Assembly: GCA_023313575.1 (NCBI GenBank)
Contig: JAJTTP010000009.1
Span: 992,001 to 1,056,000 of the forward strand
Reading direction: 5' to 3'
From: Eutypella sp. D-1
Lineage: Eukaryota; Ascomycota; Sordariomycetes; Xylariales; Diatrypaceae
Length of the DNA: 64,000 bases
Of this stretch, positions 23,999-35,731 are shown piece by piece. The notes beneath the pieces are model-generated. The model worked only from the letters and a program-made list of their open reading frames with translations. It had not been told where the DNA came from and did not search any database. Position 1 is the first letter of the stretch. Each line of letters opens with the position of its first letter. The translations under genes and the position numbers were made by a program.

Positions 23999-26117
23999 CT
24001 AACTCGCGTCCTCCCCATTCTCGTCTCCCCTATTACGGAAGAATATGAGGTCCCCGATGCTCCTTCGAGGCTTCTCCTTATCCTCGTAGAGAGGCTTGTG
24101 CTCATCGTGGATGCTGTGATCGGAGTCGTAGTCCACATGCACAAATGCTCGCTCGACATCGCTCAGACCTAATTAACCATCATCAGTCCCTGGTGCTTAT
24201 CTCTTGTTTTGTGGTTCTGTCATTCCATATACATACCTTCCAGTTTCCTCTGTAGTGACTGGCTGACATCGTGCGTGATCCTCAGCGGCACTTCGGGTTC
24301 CATAATAATATCGACCTCCACATAGTAACGCTGGCCAGCATGGTACTGGATTAAGTGTTAGTATCATGGTCGAGACTATCCAAGCTAAGTTGGACTGCCT
24401 GAAGTACAAGTCGAGCTCAAGGTATCGCAACGTATCCAATTGAGGATAAGACGGGACGACATAGGTGAGGGGGAGGGTACTTCTCTTCTAATCTTGAGCA
24501 TGGAATTTGAAATCACTTACAGCGCGGCACTACGGAGCACTGTCAGCATATTGTTTGTTTGGTTGTATGGGCATGTATCGATTTACCGTGTCTACTTTCT
24601 GGATCTGGCTATCGTGCGTGATTGTGAGATAGATGAGCTTGGAGATAAATTCCTTCGGCGCCGACTTGCCCACAAGGAGCCACACGTGGTCGAAAGCATT
24701 CGATACCCATGAGAAGAGAATAATGAGGGCGATGACGATGGCGCCAGTGGGATCTAGGTACTGTATAGCCATTCGCTGTCAGCCATGGTCATCTATTCCC
24801 ACAGAGGGGTTCGACAACTGCACCAAAGGAATAGTTATGGTAGACTCCCGACGACGTGAGAGATAGAGTTAAGAGCCTGAAAACTTACCCAAACAAATCT
24901 ATCGCCAACAACCGACATGACAAGACCGAAAATGTTAACAACGATATCATTACGGTGGTCAACCTAGTAGGACTGTTAGAAGAGGGCTTTTTGCTGCCTG
25001 GGTGTGAACATGTAGCAGGTCCTGTTGACTTACGAAGAAGACATGGACGGAGGGATATCGCCGGTATGCCAAGCAGTAGAACATCAGACTACTCTTTGCA
25101 AGTACTATTCCTCGTCAGCATTTTTGCACGGGATTGCAGGACTACTAGAGTTCTAAGTACTTACTAGCGATGCCTACAAATACGATGGGAATGATGTGCA
25201 ACTCATCAGCGTCACTAGGGCCGGCAGCAAGAGACCGGCCGGACTCAATCTTGACAGAAAGGGTTACGTTAGACGACATGATCAAGGCATAATCTTTTAC
25301 GTAGGGGTTTTAGTAACTCACGAGTAGCTGGATGGCAACTGTTGTCATCAGTGCACAGAACAAAATGATGCCAATCGTCTCGATCCTCGTGCGGCCCTTC
25401 ACAGCTATTAGTATATGATAGCTATACAGCTGAGTCTATCCGACATACGACAGGATATTTGTAGACGCTCGGCCTAGCCGCCATTCGAGATGTGATGAGC
25501 ATTACGAAGGAGGATACAAGGTCCATCTATGACCAAGGGTTAATATACGGGACTTCGGTGCACGAAGAGCCGTCACCTACGAAGGCATCGGCTGCCGTTG
25601 CAAATAGCTAGGGGAGAACACAAAAAGGTCAACACAGTTCACACTACACAAGTCAATGGAGAGTAGAATGACAACGCACCGAAAGCGAGCCGGTGGAGAC
25701 AGCAGCATAGAGCTGGATGACAAACAAGCAGAAATTGACGATGAAGGAGGCATTGACGGCGAAACGGATTTTGGGGCCGTTGCGGACTTCGTCCTCGACT
25801 TGGAGACGCTCTTCATCATCCGCCCCAAGGAATTGATTAATGAGATGGTTCTGTCGGGTGTAGAACTTCTTCATCTTTCTCGCATTTCCCTTGGGGTGAT
25901 CGATGGCCATCTGCTCGCGCGTGACATTATTGCAACGATGACGGCCAAATCCCAACGGGTCTGCGTCCTCGAAAGACGCGTTTCCCGAAGGAACCGGTGG
26001 CTCCTGGCCCTCATTAATAGGAGACAGGCCGTTGCGTTCCTTTTCGCCCGACGAGGTCGTTGCGTCTCGGGAACCACCCGGTTGGTCCTGGGTAACGGGC
26101 TCTATCGCGTCGACCAT
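23999..26117 (-). CDS. Cation diffusion facilitator, Mn-CDF type
   Basis: Membrane proton-coupled divalent-metal exporter. Eleven exons (minus strand): 25680..26117, 25581..25607, 25449..25526, 25322..25396, 25165..25249, 25034..25104, 24889..24963, 24587..24760, 24521..24529, 24237..24345, 23999..24168. They give 436 residues with all phases matching. The first ATG is at 26117; the frame further upstream has only GTG. Residues 1-118 are a cytosolic tail with FYTRQNHLINQFLG. Membrane segments follow from about 119. Metal-site motifs are DAFMD (D153-D157, TM2) and DHRND (D260-D264, TM5). DxxxD at both sites is the Mn-CDF signature, against HxxxD in Zn-CDFs. The cytosolic C-terminal domain carries KVDTCRAYHAGQ and VERAFVHVDYD. 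A 9-nt exon encodes Cys-Arg-Ala inside this conserved motif. The gene is divergent from the ZIP gene. Metal specificity is inferred. Confidence 0.93.
24521..24529 (-). other. 9-nt microexon of the CDF gene
   Basis: Nine bases encoding Cys-Arg-Ala (residues 342-344) lie between a 57-bp intron (GTAAAT...CCGTAG, branch GCTGAC) and a 175-bp intron (GTAAGT...TCCAG, branch TACTAAC). Including it yields the conserved VDTCRAYHAG string. Skipping it would keep the frame but delete three residues. Confidence 0.85.
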
Positions 26118-28150
26118 TTTGGTGGTATTGGCTGCAACGCTGTCGACTTTATACACAAATCAGCTCATACATCCAAAATATAACTCATGCTAAGCGGTTA
26201 TGCATCCCGTTATCAGATCATCAGAGCCAAGCAACCAAGACAACCCACGATGGATCTTCCGGGAGGTGGGGGATTTGCTTACTAGCAAGGGCGTTATCTG
26301 ATGTTTCTGTTCTGGGCTTGTCGTGTTTGGGTACTCTCAGTTTGAAAATCAGTACGTTTTTAATGCACGCAATATGCCTAAAAGAGAAGAGTGTTGTTGA
26401 TGCTGTGCAGAAGTCGCAATATTATACACACCGGTGGGTGGGTGGATGTTTGAGAGGCAGCCCAGCCTGGACTACTATGTGAGATCCCCGCGGATGGGGT
26501 AGACTACGCCTCATACCTATTACACCCCCCCCCCTCCTACTACTACATCATCATTTACTCATCGATGTCCCCTTAAAATTCTTGGCAAGATCTCTTAATG
26601 AAAAGCTTGTCAGCCTGTAACTTTTGTGTCTGGGGTAGGGCGTGCAGGTTGTCCTATAACTACCGCCATATTTAGTATACCTATCATATCGTCGTAAACT
26701 ATAGGGGGTGAGAGGGGTCGCAGGGGTGAAACGCCGATCGATAGCAGAAATGGCTAGATTCTTGCGAGGGTCAAAACCCCCGATTGGACACGGGCCGTTT
26801 CACGACAAGACGTTAAGAAGAGCACGGATGCCGCGCCGATCGCCTGTCGCAGCTTGTTGTATTTGGCTCAGATGTGGCCTGGCCGGCCCCGGTAGACGTC
26901 GGGTTTGAGACGACCCACTGAGAGGGTCTTGAAACGCCATTACCTTCATCATACTTGAACTCTCAGACCCTTAAAGTATCAAGGTCCAGCCGTCAACCAT
27001 TGTGTACGAATGTTACATCAGTTGCTCAATTTCTTGTACGCAATCGCGTGCTATGTAGCCAGTTAGCAACTGAGCTAACTGGGGCCATGATCCAAAAAAA
27101 GGAAATTTCAACATACCCCTAACAATCAACAGACAGTAAGGGTATGCCAAATTCTCTGGGGATCACCACCTCACTAACCCAGAACAAGCCAAGAGTGTTT
27201 CTCATGAAGCGTTCTCTAGTAATGACAAGATGGGGAAGAGACATTACATATCGAATGCCCGTGGTCTCTAGTTTTCGAGATGTTCTTAATCTCGCCTGAG
27301 GCTCCTTGCAATGTGAAAATTTTTGACTGACTGTTCGTCCTATCGCCCCAGTCAATGTTGATCTCAGCCCGTGAAGCTCGTTTCAATGCCGTCTGAACTC
27401 GCCTCCACAGGTAGCTGGGCACGGGAAGGTCACATTCCGTCCGGCACTTGCGTAGCAGGGATCGAGACGATGCCTGCGTTTAGGCCCGCCAAGACGAGGC
27501 TCATGCTAGGCTCTCACGACTCCCAAGCATCAGTGTTATCCCGACACAGATCGCCATATCAACAAATTATTGCTCGAGGGGGAAATGTCTTGGCCTGTCT
27601 CTCCCCATGCTTGTCGTGATGGGTCATTTCTCTGTCTCCACGTATGGGGAAGATCCGTACCTATTTTTGAACTCATTCTGCGCGTCAGGTGCGACGAGGA
27701 GTGTAATATCGCCCTGTGATTGACTTCATGGGTCTTGAAGATCATCGAAGAGAATTTATGCTTGGTATTAAAACCATGTGCTTGCCGGCGACTCGAAACC
27801 TTATTCCTCTCGGCCTCGCTCCACTGCCATGATCTAACCTGGAGTTACGCGATCTCTCTTCTTCATTTTCTTCTTGTTCCTTTCTATTTTATCTTCCATT
27901 CTCTTGGCGTGAGGTTAGAAACCTTATCGTCTGTTTTCCATTGTAAGGTTGCTGGTCGCCTTCATTCACGTCCTTTTGGAATTGTTTGTGGCTCGTCTTT
28001 CCCTTCATCGTTTTCCTTAACGGATCTTTTGGCGCGGCAGGGTCCCGTCGTACAATTAATTCATTTCCCTTCTCTCTGCGACCCCTTGAAAGCATTAAAG
28101 AAACCCAAAAAAATTTGAACCCCGTCCTTTAAAACTTTGAAATTTTCGCA
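26118..28150. promoter_or_regulatory. Shared divergent promoter of the CDF and ZIP genes
   Basis: 2.03 kb between the two ATGs and no gene inside. It has a C run at 26525-26534 and a pyrimidine-rich stretch (27840-28075) before the ZIP start. Zap1-like sequence lies at 26967-26985. Open frames here are short or pyrimidine-run artefacts. Confidence 0.5.
26967..26985. promoter_or_regulatory. Candidate zinc-responsive element (Zap1/ZafA-like)
   Basis: ACCCTTAAAGT at 26967-26977 differs from the Zap1 consensus ACCTTNAAGGT at one degenerate and one fixed position, and is followed by CAAGGT at 26980-26985, the core reported for Aspergillus ZafA. It lies 850 bp from the CDF ATG and 1.17 kb from the ZIP ATG. 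Such short matches arise by chance, so this is a hypothesis. Confidence 0.3.
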
Positions 28151-29659
28151 ATGGAAGGCATGGAGAAACCAGTCTGTGGAGGTGGTCAGGAGGCGGGAGA
28201 GTACGATGTCGGTCTACACACGGCTGGACTATGTGAGCGCCTCGCAAAAATATATTTCTAGCTTTGGACCCATTTCTAATACGGGGAAACTTCTAGTTCT
28301 GGTCCTGCTGGCCTCATGCTTTGGTATGCCGTACCCCTGAACCCAGATTCCAAAGTACAATGCTGATGACAGAATAGGTGCTGGATTTCCGGTAGCGGCC
28401 AAGAAGCTGAAGTGGCTGAAGGTACCCGAGAAGATATTCTTTGCTTGCAAGCACTTCGGAACTGGTGTCCTAATAGCTACAGCGTTTGTTCACGTTAGTG
28501 ATTTCTTATCTTCCTAGATTATCAATAACAGGTTGGTTAACACGACACAGCTGCTTCCCACTGCATTCTTCAGTCTCTCGGACCCCTGCCTCCCGGATCT
28601 TTTCGTCGAAGACTACCCCCCGATGCCCGGTGTTATCATGATGGGTTCCTTGTTTGTTCTCTTCGTCATCGAGATGTGGATGAACAACAAGATTGGCGGC
28701 CACTCCCACGGAGGGGCAACGGGTTTCGAAAGCAGCCCCTCGCCTCCTGTCCGCCCGCGCCGTCAGGACGACACCAGCAGCTTCGAGGCGGACGATATTG
28801 CGTACGAGAAGCGGCTTGCACAGCAAATGTATGAGGAGAAGGCTCGGTTCAACCAAGGATTGGCCGACTCCGAGCTCAACCTCCCGGCCTCCGAGATGCC
28901 GCCATGGTTCATTGTCTTCTACGAGCAATACGTGCGGCAGCGACTCGAGATGATGAACATGATCAAGGCGTCTGCCCCTGCCGATAAGTATTCCTCGGAG
29001 GTAACCGTCACGGAGAAGTCAGGCTGGGATGTTGAAAGCCAAGAAGTCGACCCCTCGGTGTACAAGAAGATGTCCATGAACATCACGCTTCTCGAGGGCG
29101 GTATCCTCTTCCACTCTGTGTTTGTTGGCATGACTGTCTCAATCACCATCGAGGGATACGTCATCTTGTTGGTTGCCATTCTATTCCACCAAATGTTCGA
29201 GGGTCTTGGTCTCGGTTCTCGTATCGCCGCCGTCCCCTACCCCAAGGGTAGCATCAAGCCGTGGCTGCTGGTGTTCGCCTTCGGAACCACGGCCCCTATC
29301 GGACAGGCCATTGGACTGGCCGCACGCAACACCTACGACCCCAACAGCGCCTTCGGCCTGATTATCGTTGGGATCTTCAATGCCATGTAAGTTCAAGTTA
29401 CTAGGTCACCTTCCTGACCACATATTAACAAGTCATCCTCAGTTCATCCGGTCTCCTCATCTACGCCTCGCTCGTTGACCTGCTCGCTGAGGACTTCCTC
29501 TCCGAGGAAGCCAACCACACCCTTAGCAGCAAGCAGAAGAAGATAGCTTTCTTCTGGGTGTTGCTAGGAGGTAAGCCACCATTCTCCTAACATCACTAGC
29601 GACGTACGTACTAACATACTACAGCAATTGGCATGTCAATTGTTGGTGCTTTCGCTTAA
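28151..29659 (+). CDS. ZIP-family zinc/iron permease
   Basis: Plasma-membrane or organelle importer moving Zn2+ (or Fe2+) into the cytosol. Exons 28151..28232, 28297..28323, 28378..28493, 28551..29386, 29443..29570 and 29625..29659 give 407 residues. Introns are 54-64 bp and all phases match. The N-terminus has KPVCGGG and EYDVGLHTAG before TM1. Exon 2 has only 27 nt. HFGTGVLIATAFVHLLPTA marks TM2. A short cytosolic loop carries GGHSHGG (residues 125-130), a modest His-rich metal motif. The TM4 metal site is LLEGGILFHSVFVG (H263, E257), and TM5 is AILFHQMFEGLGLG (H288, E292), as in Zrt1/IRT-type ZIPs. The C-terminus ends in a last TM, SIVGAFA. The start ATG has an A at -3. The CDF exporter lies divergently upstream, so the pair could balance import and export of metal. 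Confidence 0.93.
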
Positions 29660-30947
29660 TGCGATTGTCCCAGCCAGATGGTTCTCGCGATTATGATGAG
29701 TCCCATCTGCCAAGGCCGCAAACCGAGAGCCCTGGGCCGTGCATGGCAAGACAGGGCTCTCGAGATGGAGTCGATGGTTTCTCACGAGACGCCCGGGTTA
29801 TAAATAATATACTATCTCGGACGCCGGGCGGCTTCTCGAGGCGACTAGTTCGCGGGAGATTGATACCCCTGAGAGAAAGGAGACGCGATACCTACCCCCT
29901 TCCGAGACGTTCGAATGATGATAGCTCGCCAACACTTCTCGTATCACATATAGAGCGTCCAATCTACCACAGTCATTACCGCTCCTTCGCATGATATACT
30001 AGACGAACTAGCATCGTAGTATGTTAGGGAAAGGCCTGGGCCCCCCGCTCCGCCGTAATATCATCTAGGCGGGAAATAATGACGCAGCCTGGAGACTGCT
30101 GACCGATTCCACACTAGAAGACATTCTCTACTCGCTGAAGTCGACAGAACGAGAAGCACAGTTCGCTTGTGCTGGAATGGACTCTCGCCACCGATCAAAA
30201 CCGCGACCTTCCTAGAGGAGGCCGCGAGTTCTAGGTGGTAGGGCGGGGTAGCGAAGGTGGTGGCGGCGATATAGCGTCGTTCCGTCGGTCGCTATGATGG
30301 CGACTCGATGTATTATTTGAGAGCATCGGAGCATGGATTGCTCCATTAATTAGAGCGCGCACTTCTACTTAACACAAAAGATAGAGAAAACAATCAAAGT
30401 TCGCTTGAACCGAAAATATCTGCTCGTCCTAAAAAGCCATACAAGAATATCAGCTAACATCCCCAGCACTTTAGTCCTTCGAGACCCCCAAGTGATTTTC
30501 CTACTCTTCGGAGGCAGGCTTGAACGAGTGACAGGGCGACTAAGTCAATAATAGGGAGGGTATTGATAAAAAGCCGAGTAGCTGAAACGCAGATCAGGGG
30601 CTCCTCATCCTTGCTGTATATCCTGCGATGAGACCAAGTACGGAGTATATAGCATCCGTAGCCAGCACTTTCGCGCCCTCTCCGAAGCTAAACTGAATAT
30701 CATATAGGACAATGATTATTTTGCTAGTTCATTGCTAGCAACTCAAAACTGGTATTGTAGCATGTAAATTCGCTATTAAACACAACCAGACCATATTGGC
30801 CTCGTGAAGACAAGAGTATATACAACCCGATATCCTACCTAAAACAGTACGCTTGTTCCGTGGATGAAATCTTCCACTGATCCACTGTTAACTTCCCACT
30901 TCCCATCGAATTCATCATCTATTTATATGCGGTCATAGCTAATCCGC
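29660..30947. other. 1.3-kb convergent intergenic region
   Basis: Both flanking genes (ZIP +, dioxygenase -) end here, so it holds two 3' UTRs. No gene or repeat family is recognisable. Confidence 0.5.
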
Positions 30948-32008
30948 TCAGAAGACCTTCCCCTGATAGTCTTTGGGGGCGAGGATGACATCGTAATGTA
31001 GCTCCAACTTGGCCTTGTCATCGCCCTCTAAAGGCTTGAAATCAACGACGAGGTCGTCCTTGACAGCAAAGACTGTGTCGGTCGCCAGCCATGGATCATC
31101 CTTGGGGTACAGCTGCGTGGTGCAACCCTTGTACTCAGGGTGGGTGACCTGAAATGTGAAATTAGCAACTATGCGGCCGGGACACATGAAATATCCGCGC
31201 CTTACCATGATGTGGATGTGCGCCGGGCGCATGGGATGGCGGTCCATCATCTGCAACAGCTGGTACGAAGGGCCGTTCGTGGGCAGAGAATACGCCGTCG
31301 GGTGGTAGCAGTAGAACCAATATTTGCCGTTCTCGTCGGCGCGGAACTTTCCTCGCAAGTTGTTGGGCGTCTGGTTCTCCGGGTCCTGGAAGTCATACTT
31401 CCCGTTGGCGGACGCCTGCCAGATATCGAAAACGGCACCCGGAATGGGCTTGCCGGTCACCAGATCGGAAATAACGCCATGCATGAGGCACACACGCCCT
31501 TCAGGAGTAGGATTCTGAATGATGGTCCCGCCGTTCTCGCGAAAGGGGGCGTTCGGGGACCAGAAGGGGCCAAGAATGGCCGAAGAGGTCGGGTCTACGC
31601 CCGTGTCGGAGATGAGCTTGTGGGCAATCTCATCGACGAGGCTGGTGGATATGTTAGGAGTGCCAGGGAAGATTATTCATGGAAGGTCGAATAAGTAAGT
31701 ACATACGATTCGAGGCCCAGAATATCGGACACTCTGTGAGACTCATTTCTCGTCTGGCCGGACTCGGCATAAATACGGCCAACGGCGTTGACGAAGTGGA
31801 CACCTGCCATCCACTCATCTATGCTCAGTTCGACCTCGCGGGCGAAATCATGGAGATGACGGATCAGAGATCCAAGCACGAGGCGGTTCCTCTCAGTAGT
31901 CTTAGGGCCCATGGTGTCGATGACACGTTGAGTGAAGGTAGGGTCATATTTGGAAGGGGTCGGGGCCTGCGCCCCGTTGGAGATACCAGTGGCTTCGGGC
32001 GGCGACAT
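30948..32008 (-). CDS. Intradiol ring-cleavage dioxygenase (catechol/hydroxyquinol 1,2-dioxygenase type)
   Basis: Non-heme Fe(III) enzyme opening a dihydroxylated aromatic ring between the two hydroxyls, giving muconate or maleylacetate-type products; cytosolic. Exons complement(31707..32008), (31206..31641) and (30948..31148) give 312 residues; introns are 65 and 57 bp. Residues about 25-110 form the helical dioxygenase N-terminal domain ([24 protein letters not shown]). The catalytic domain has [16 protein letters not shown] and [19 protein letters not shown]. The four iron ligands fit Y183, Y218 ([11 protein letters not shown]), H242 and H244 (RPAHIHIM). The 24-residue Tyr-His spacing matches bacterial catechol dioxygenases. 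The N-terminal domain argues against protocatechuate 3,4-dioxygenase. Catechol and hydroxyquinol cannot be told apart here. It is divergent from the muconate-lactonizing gene. Confidence 0.92.
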
Positions 32009-34092
32009 GTTGGTGGGTGGAGAGGAAACAATCAGGTATAACTCTACTGAATCGTGTTGCTAACAGGCCAAAGAGGCGGATGTTGGTGTAAACTTGAGAA
32101 CGGAGGCTATCTTTGAGAAGAAGAAAAAGAGGATTTCACTTGCGTATATATGGAAGATGGACAAAGGCACTCGCCTATATATATTATCCACCCAGGTATA
32201 TATATAGTCCGATTCGTGGTCAACACGGCACTGGACAGGTAGCTCTGGACTAGGGACGGGCAAACTAATTATTGGTTGATCTGGATGGACAAGTGAATGT
32301 AATCATTAATGGCACGACTACTACTGGTACCGGCGTGGCCTCGAACGTAACCCCGCCATCCCGAGCTACTAAACAGTTGAGAAAGAAACCCTGCCTGCTT
32401 ACCTGGTTGTCCTATACGGCATTAGAATGGGCTTAGCACTGGTAGTAGCGGAAGTGGTGGATGATGGTGAGTGGATCGGGGCCATCTCACGGCAGAGGCG
32501 CGGAAGGTTTGGGTCGGGTCAACTATCGCCCTTACCGTCGATCTTCTGTGTCAGTCGATGTCACTAGTTCCAATCACTATCGCTACTCGCCGCTGTTTGT
32601 TGATTTAATTTTTACTTTTGGTTCTTTTTCTTTTTTTGGCTTTCGCCAGGCAACTGGGCAAGCTGGGCTCAATGTAGTTGGGGGTCTGGGGGTTTTCAGC
32701 TAATAATGAGGTCTCACTTGCGGCGATATATAAGACATAGCATATGTAGAGAAGCCTAAATGAAAGCTTAGTGGCCATTCCCCCTTGTCCCCTCATCTGC
32801 CTTGTCTCTTTTTACACATGTGATCATGTCGTAAAGGTTCAGTGTGGCTTGGCTATCCCAGGTACTTACAAGGTTAACGTCGAGGAGCCTGGGTGGGACT
32901 AACGATAATCAATTAGAGTCGAGCAATTGACAATCGTCGTCAAGGCGGATATCCGCACGGCAAACAAGGGAGAAGAAGCATTTACCCGAGTTGACCGAAC
33001 TTGGACTGGTACTACTCCGTAATACTCGTAGTGGGCAATTAATTAGTGTAGAGGAGCGGAATCGAGATGCAGCAAGTCTCCAGCGAGTCCACAGGAAGTA
33101 TCCGGACGGACAAGGATGTATCCCCGCAATATCCACGTTTATTTACCGCCAATGGTGCCGAATCTGCCAATTCCAGTTCGCGCGTCATGCCGCTGCGGGA
33201 CAATTTACCCCACAGGATCTTTATTCCGGCGTCAGTTTCGGGGAAGAGGCTCTTCACATGTCCGCGTGTTCGTGTGCCCGTGTGCCCGTGTATCCGCTTA
33301 CGAGGATGAGACGGGGGATTTTAAGAACGTACTGGATATGCAAAGGCAAAAAAGAAAAGAAAAAGAAAAAGGAAAAGAAAGACTCGGATATTACAAGTAT
33401 ATCGTCTTGCCCTCAATTCTACGCACGATAATTAGAGAGGCCGAGATCTATACTATGTAGTGGACTAAAATAGAGGGAAGGATAGTCCGATAAAGGAGGA
33501 GGGGAAAAGGCGTGGAAAAGGGGTCGCGGGGTGGTACAAGTAGTGGGACAGGTTGTGGGGGCAAACTCAGCTAAAGTAGCAGGTAGGTAGCAACAAACTA
33601 AGTAAATACTTCGTAATGGGTAACTTACAGTACCAGCACGAATTATATCCTTGCCCTTTTATGATCATACCTAGGGTTGCCTACGAAGTATCTTCCCTTT
33701 ACATAATTACTTAGGTACCTAGGTAGGTAGAAAAACGTAGAGATAGCTTCGAAAGTCAAAAGACAGACAAGATCTCTAATTATCCTTGCTTAATGTATGT
33801 TACGTTGGGTGTTGGTTAGTGGAGATATCACATGGTCTCTTAATCAGTTCGGTGTACAAAGGATTATAGGGAATCACTCAATAACCCCCACGAAAGTATC
33901 AAACTAGAAACCCGACGACCTTAACCCCGGCTCATCCGACCTTGCCTTGTTCGCGGGGAGATAGGCTACGGCGATAGGGAGAAGGAGACGCGACGTTGAC
34001 GAGCGCATCGAGAGCGACGAAACGCGAAGAGTAGGGGCTGAAAAAAAGGGGGTGAAGTTCCTGAAGCACCAAGCACAGGAAAGTAGTTGAAA
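32009..34092. promoter_or_regulatory. Shared divergent promoter of the dioxygenase and lactonizing-enzyme genes
   Basis: 2.08 kb with no gene inside. On the dioxygenase side are two TATA-like runs at 32176-32186 and 32197-32208, about 170-200 bp before its ATG. There is an A/G-rich tract at 33346-33382, and TTACTTAGGTACCTAGGTAGG at 33707-33728. Two aromatic-pathway genes flanking one intergenic region suggest common control; I recognise no specific operator. Confidence 0.45.
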
Positions 34093-35372
34093 ATGCCGGT
34101 TCATCATCTGATGATAGGAACATGGACACCTCCAGGAGCCATCTTCACTGTGGCATTCGATGACGAGAAGTTGACCCTCGAGTTGGTGAAGCGCACCGAG
34201 ATCCCTCATGACGAACCCATCTCGTGGATGACCTTCGACGTAAGTATTTCCTACAGCGCATGTGTAGCCTTCCCAAGTCGGCGCAAATACTGGAGTCTGA
34301 CTATCTGATGTGTCTCTCTTGTGTGGTGGAATGTCTAGCATGCCAAAAAGAATATATACGGCGCCGCTATGAAAAAGTGGTCCAGTTTCGCGGTCAAGAG
34401 CCCGGTCGATATCGTCCACGAGGCCTCCCACCCAATGAACCATGACCGTGAGTATTCCCTACTCATCCGATTTCGTGATTACGCAGGGGTAACTGACGTC
34501 AATGTGGTCGCGCAGCACAAGCAAGCCTGGCATCGACCAACACGCGGGCCATCTTCCTGTTGGCGGCCCAGAAGCCGCCGTACGCCGTCTACTGCAACCC
34601 CTTCTACAACCACGCGGGTCACGGCTCCGTCTTCTCCGTGTCGCCGACCGGTGCGCTCGCCCAGAACACCCAGAACTACGCCTACCAGCCCAACTCGGGC
34701 ATCCACGGCATGGTTTTCGACCCCACCGAGACGTACCTCTACTCGGCGGACCTGAGGGCGAATAAGCTGTGGGTGCACCGGAAGGCCGAGGGGGGAGAGG
34801 CGGCAGCGGAGGCCGGGCCCGGCGGCCTCGAGCTCGTCGGCAGCGTCGACGCCCCGGACCCTGGCGACCACCCGCGCTGGGTCGCCATGCACCCTTCGGG
34901 GAAATACCTGTACGCCCTCATGGAGGCGGGCAACCGTCTCTGCGAGTACGTCGTCGATCCGGCAACCCACATGCCGGTCTACACGCACCACTCGTACCCG
35001 CTCATTCCGCCGGGGATCCCGCGGCACGACACCATGTATCGTAGCGATGTCTGCAGCCTGACGCAGTCCGGGCGGTACCTCTTCGCCACGAGCCGGGCCA
35101 ACAGCTTCGATCTGCAGGGTTACATCGCGGCCTTCCGGCTGAGGGATTGCGGCTCCATCGAGAGGCAGATCTGCCTCAACCCGACGCCGACCAGCGGGGG
35201 CCACAGCAACGCCGTTGCGCCCTGCGATTGGAGTGACGAGTGGCTGGCTATCACGGACGACCAGGAGGGCTGGGTCGAGATATATCGGTGGAAGGACGAG
35301 TTCCTCGGTCGTGTAGCCAGGGTCAGGATACCGGAGCCCGGCTTCGGTATGAACGCGATCTGGTACGACTAG
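34093..35372 (+). CDS. Carboxy-cis,cis-muconate lactonizing enzyme (cyclase), beta-propeller type
   Basis: Eukaryotic seven-bladed beta-propeller enzyme of the beta-ketoadipate pathway that cyclises (3-carboxy-)cis,cis-muconate to muconolactone. Exons 34093..34239, 34339..34447 and 34516..35372 give 370 residues, near the roughly 366 of the Neurospora crassa enzyme. Introns are 99 and 68 bp. Near-invariant family stretches include HHLMIGTWTPPGAIFTV at the N-terminus, EPISWMTFDHA across junction 1, NTRAIFLLAAQKPPYAVY, GIHGMVFDPTETYLYSADL, DPGDHPRWVAMHPSGKYLY, TPTSGGHSNAV, and the C-terminus RIPEPGFGMNAIWYD. One family-atypical Ala/Glu/Gly-rich insert (about 10-12 residues) follows HRKAEGGE. 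The gene converges on the CNNM-like gene, with 359 bp between stops. Whether it acts on muconate from catechol or on 3-carboxymuconate from protocatechuate is open; the adjacent dioxygenase favours the catechol side. Confidence 0.94.
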
Positions 35373-35731
35373 GGATATTTGATGTGTGTATGTGTGGAAA
35401 AACAAAAGGAATCTGATGCGTACTGTTCTGAATACCTCGGCCACCCCGTATATACTGTAGTGGCAGGATTAAGATATTCAACGAGCATGCTAAGTCAAAT
35501 ACTGGATACTACATAGAGACGTGGCACTTAACTCACCTGGGAGCTTCTCAATACCCGTGTAACCCACTGTACCTATTCACTTACCGACTAGTGGCGACCT
35601 GAGCAGCATTGCCTTAGAGTATGCCAGTATCACGGCGCATGGACTGATCTCCAGGTATCGAGTACAATGGTAAAACAAATTATCATTACCCGGCCGTGGG
35701 TGCGACGCTATAATGTGATAAATGCAAACGC
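35373..35731. other. Convergent 3' flank between the lactonizing enzyme and CNNM genes
   Basis: 359 bp holding two 3' UTRs; no gene or repeat seen. Confidence 0.5.

Noticed and set aside
27720..28118. 132-residue plus-strand frame before the ZIP gene
   Set aside because: Arises from the pyrimidine-rich leader or promoter; no domain.
28207..28340. Alternative ZIP start reading through intron 1 (frame from the ATG at 28207)
   Set aside because: It loses the conserved EYDVGLHTAGLF start of TM1, which the spliced model with ATG 28151 restores in phase.
34479..35444. 321-residue minus-strand frame
   Set aside because: Antisense of the GC-rich lactonizing-enzyme exon; Arg/Val-rich composition typical of a shadow frame.
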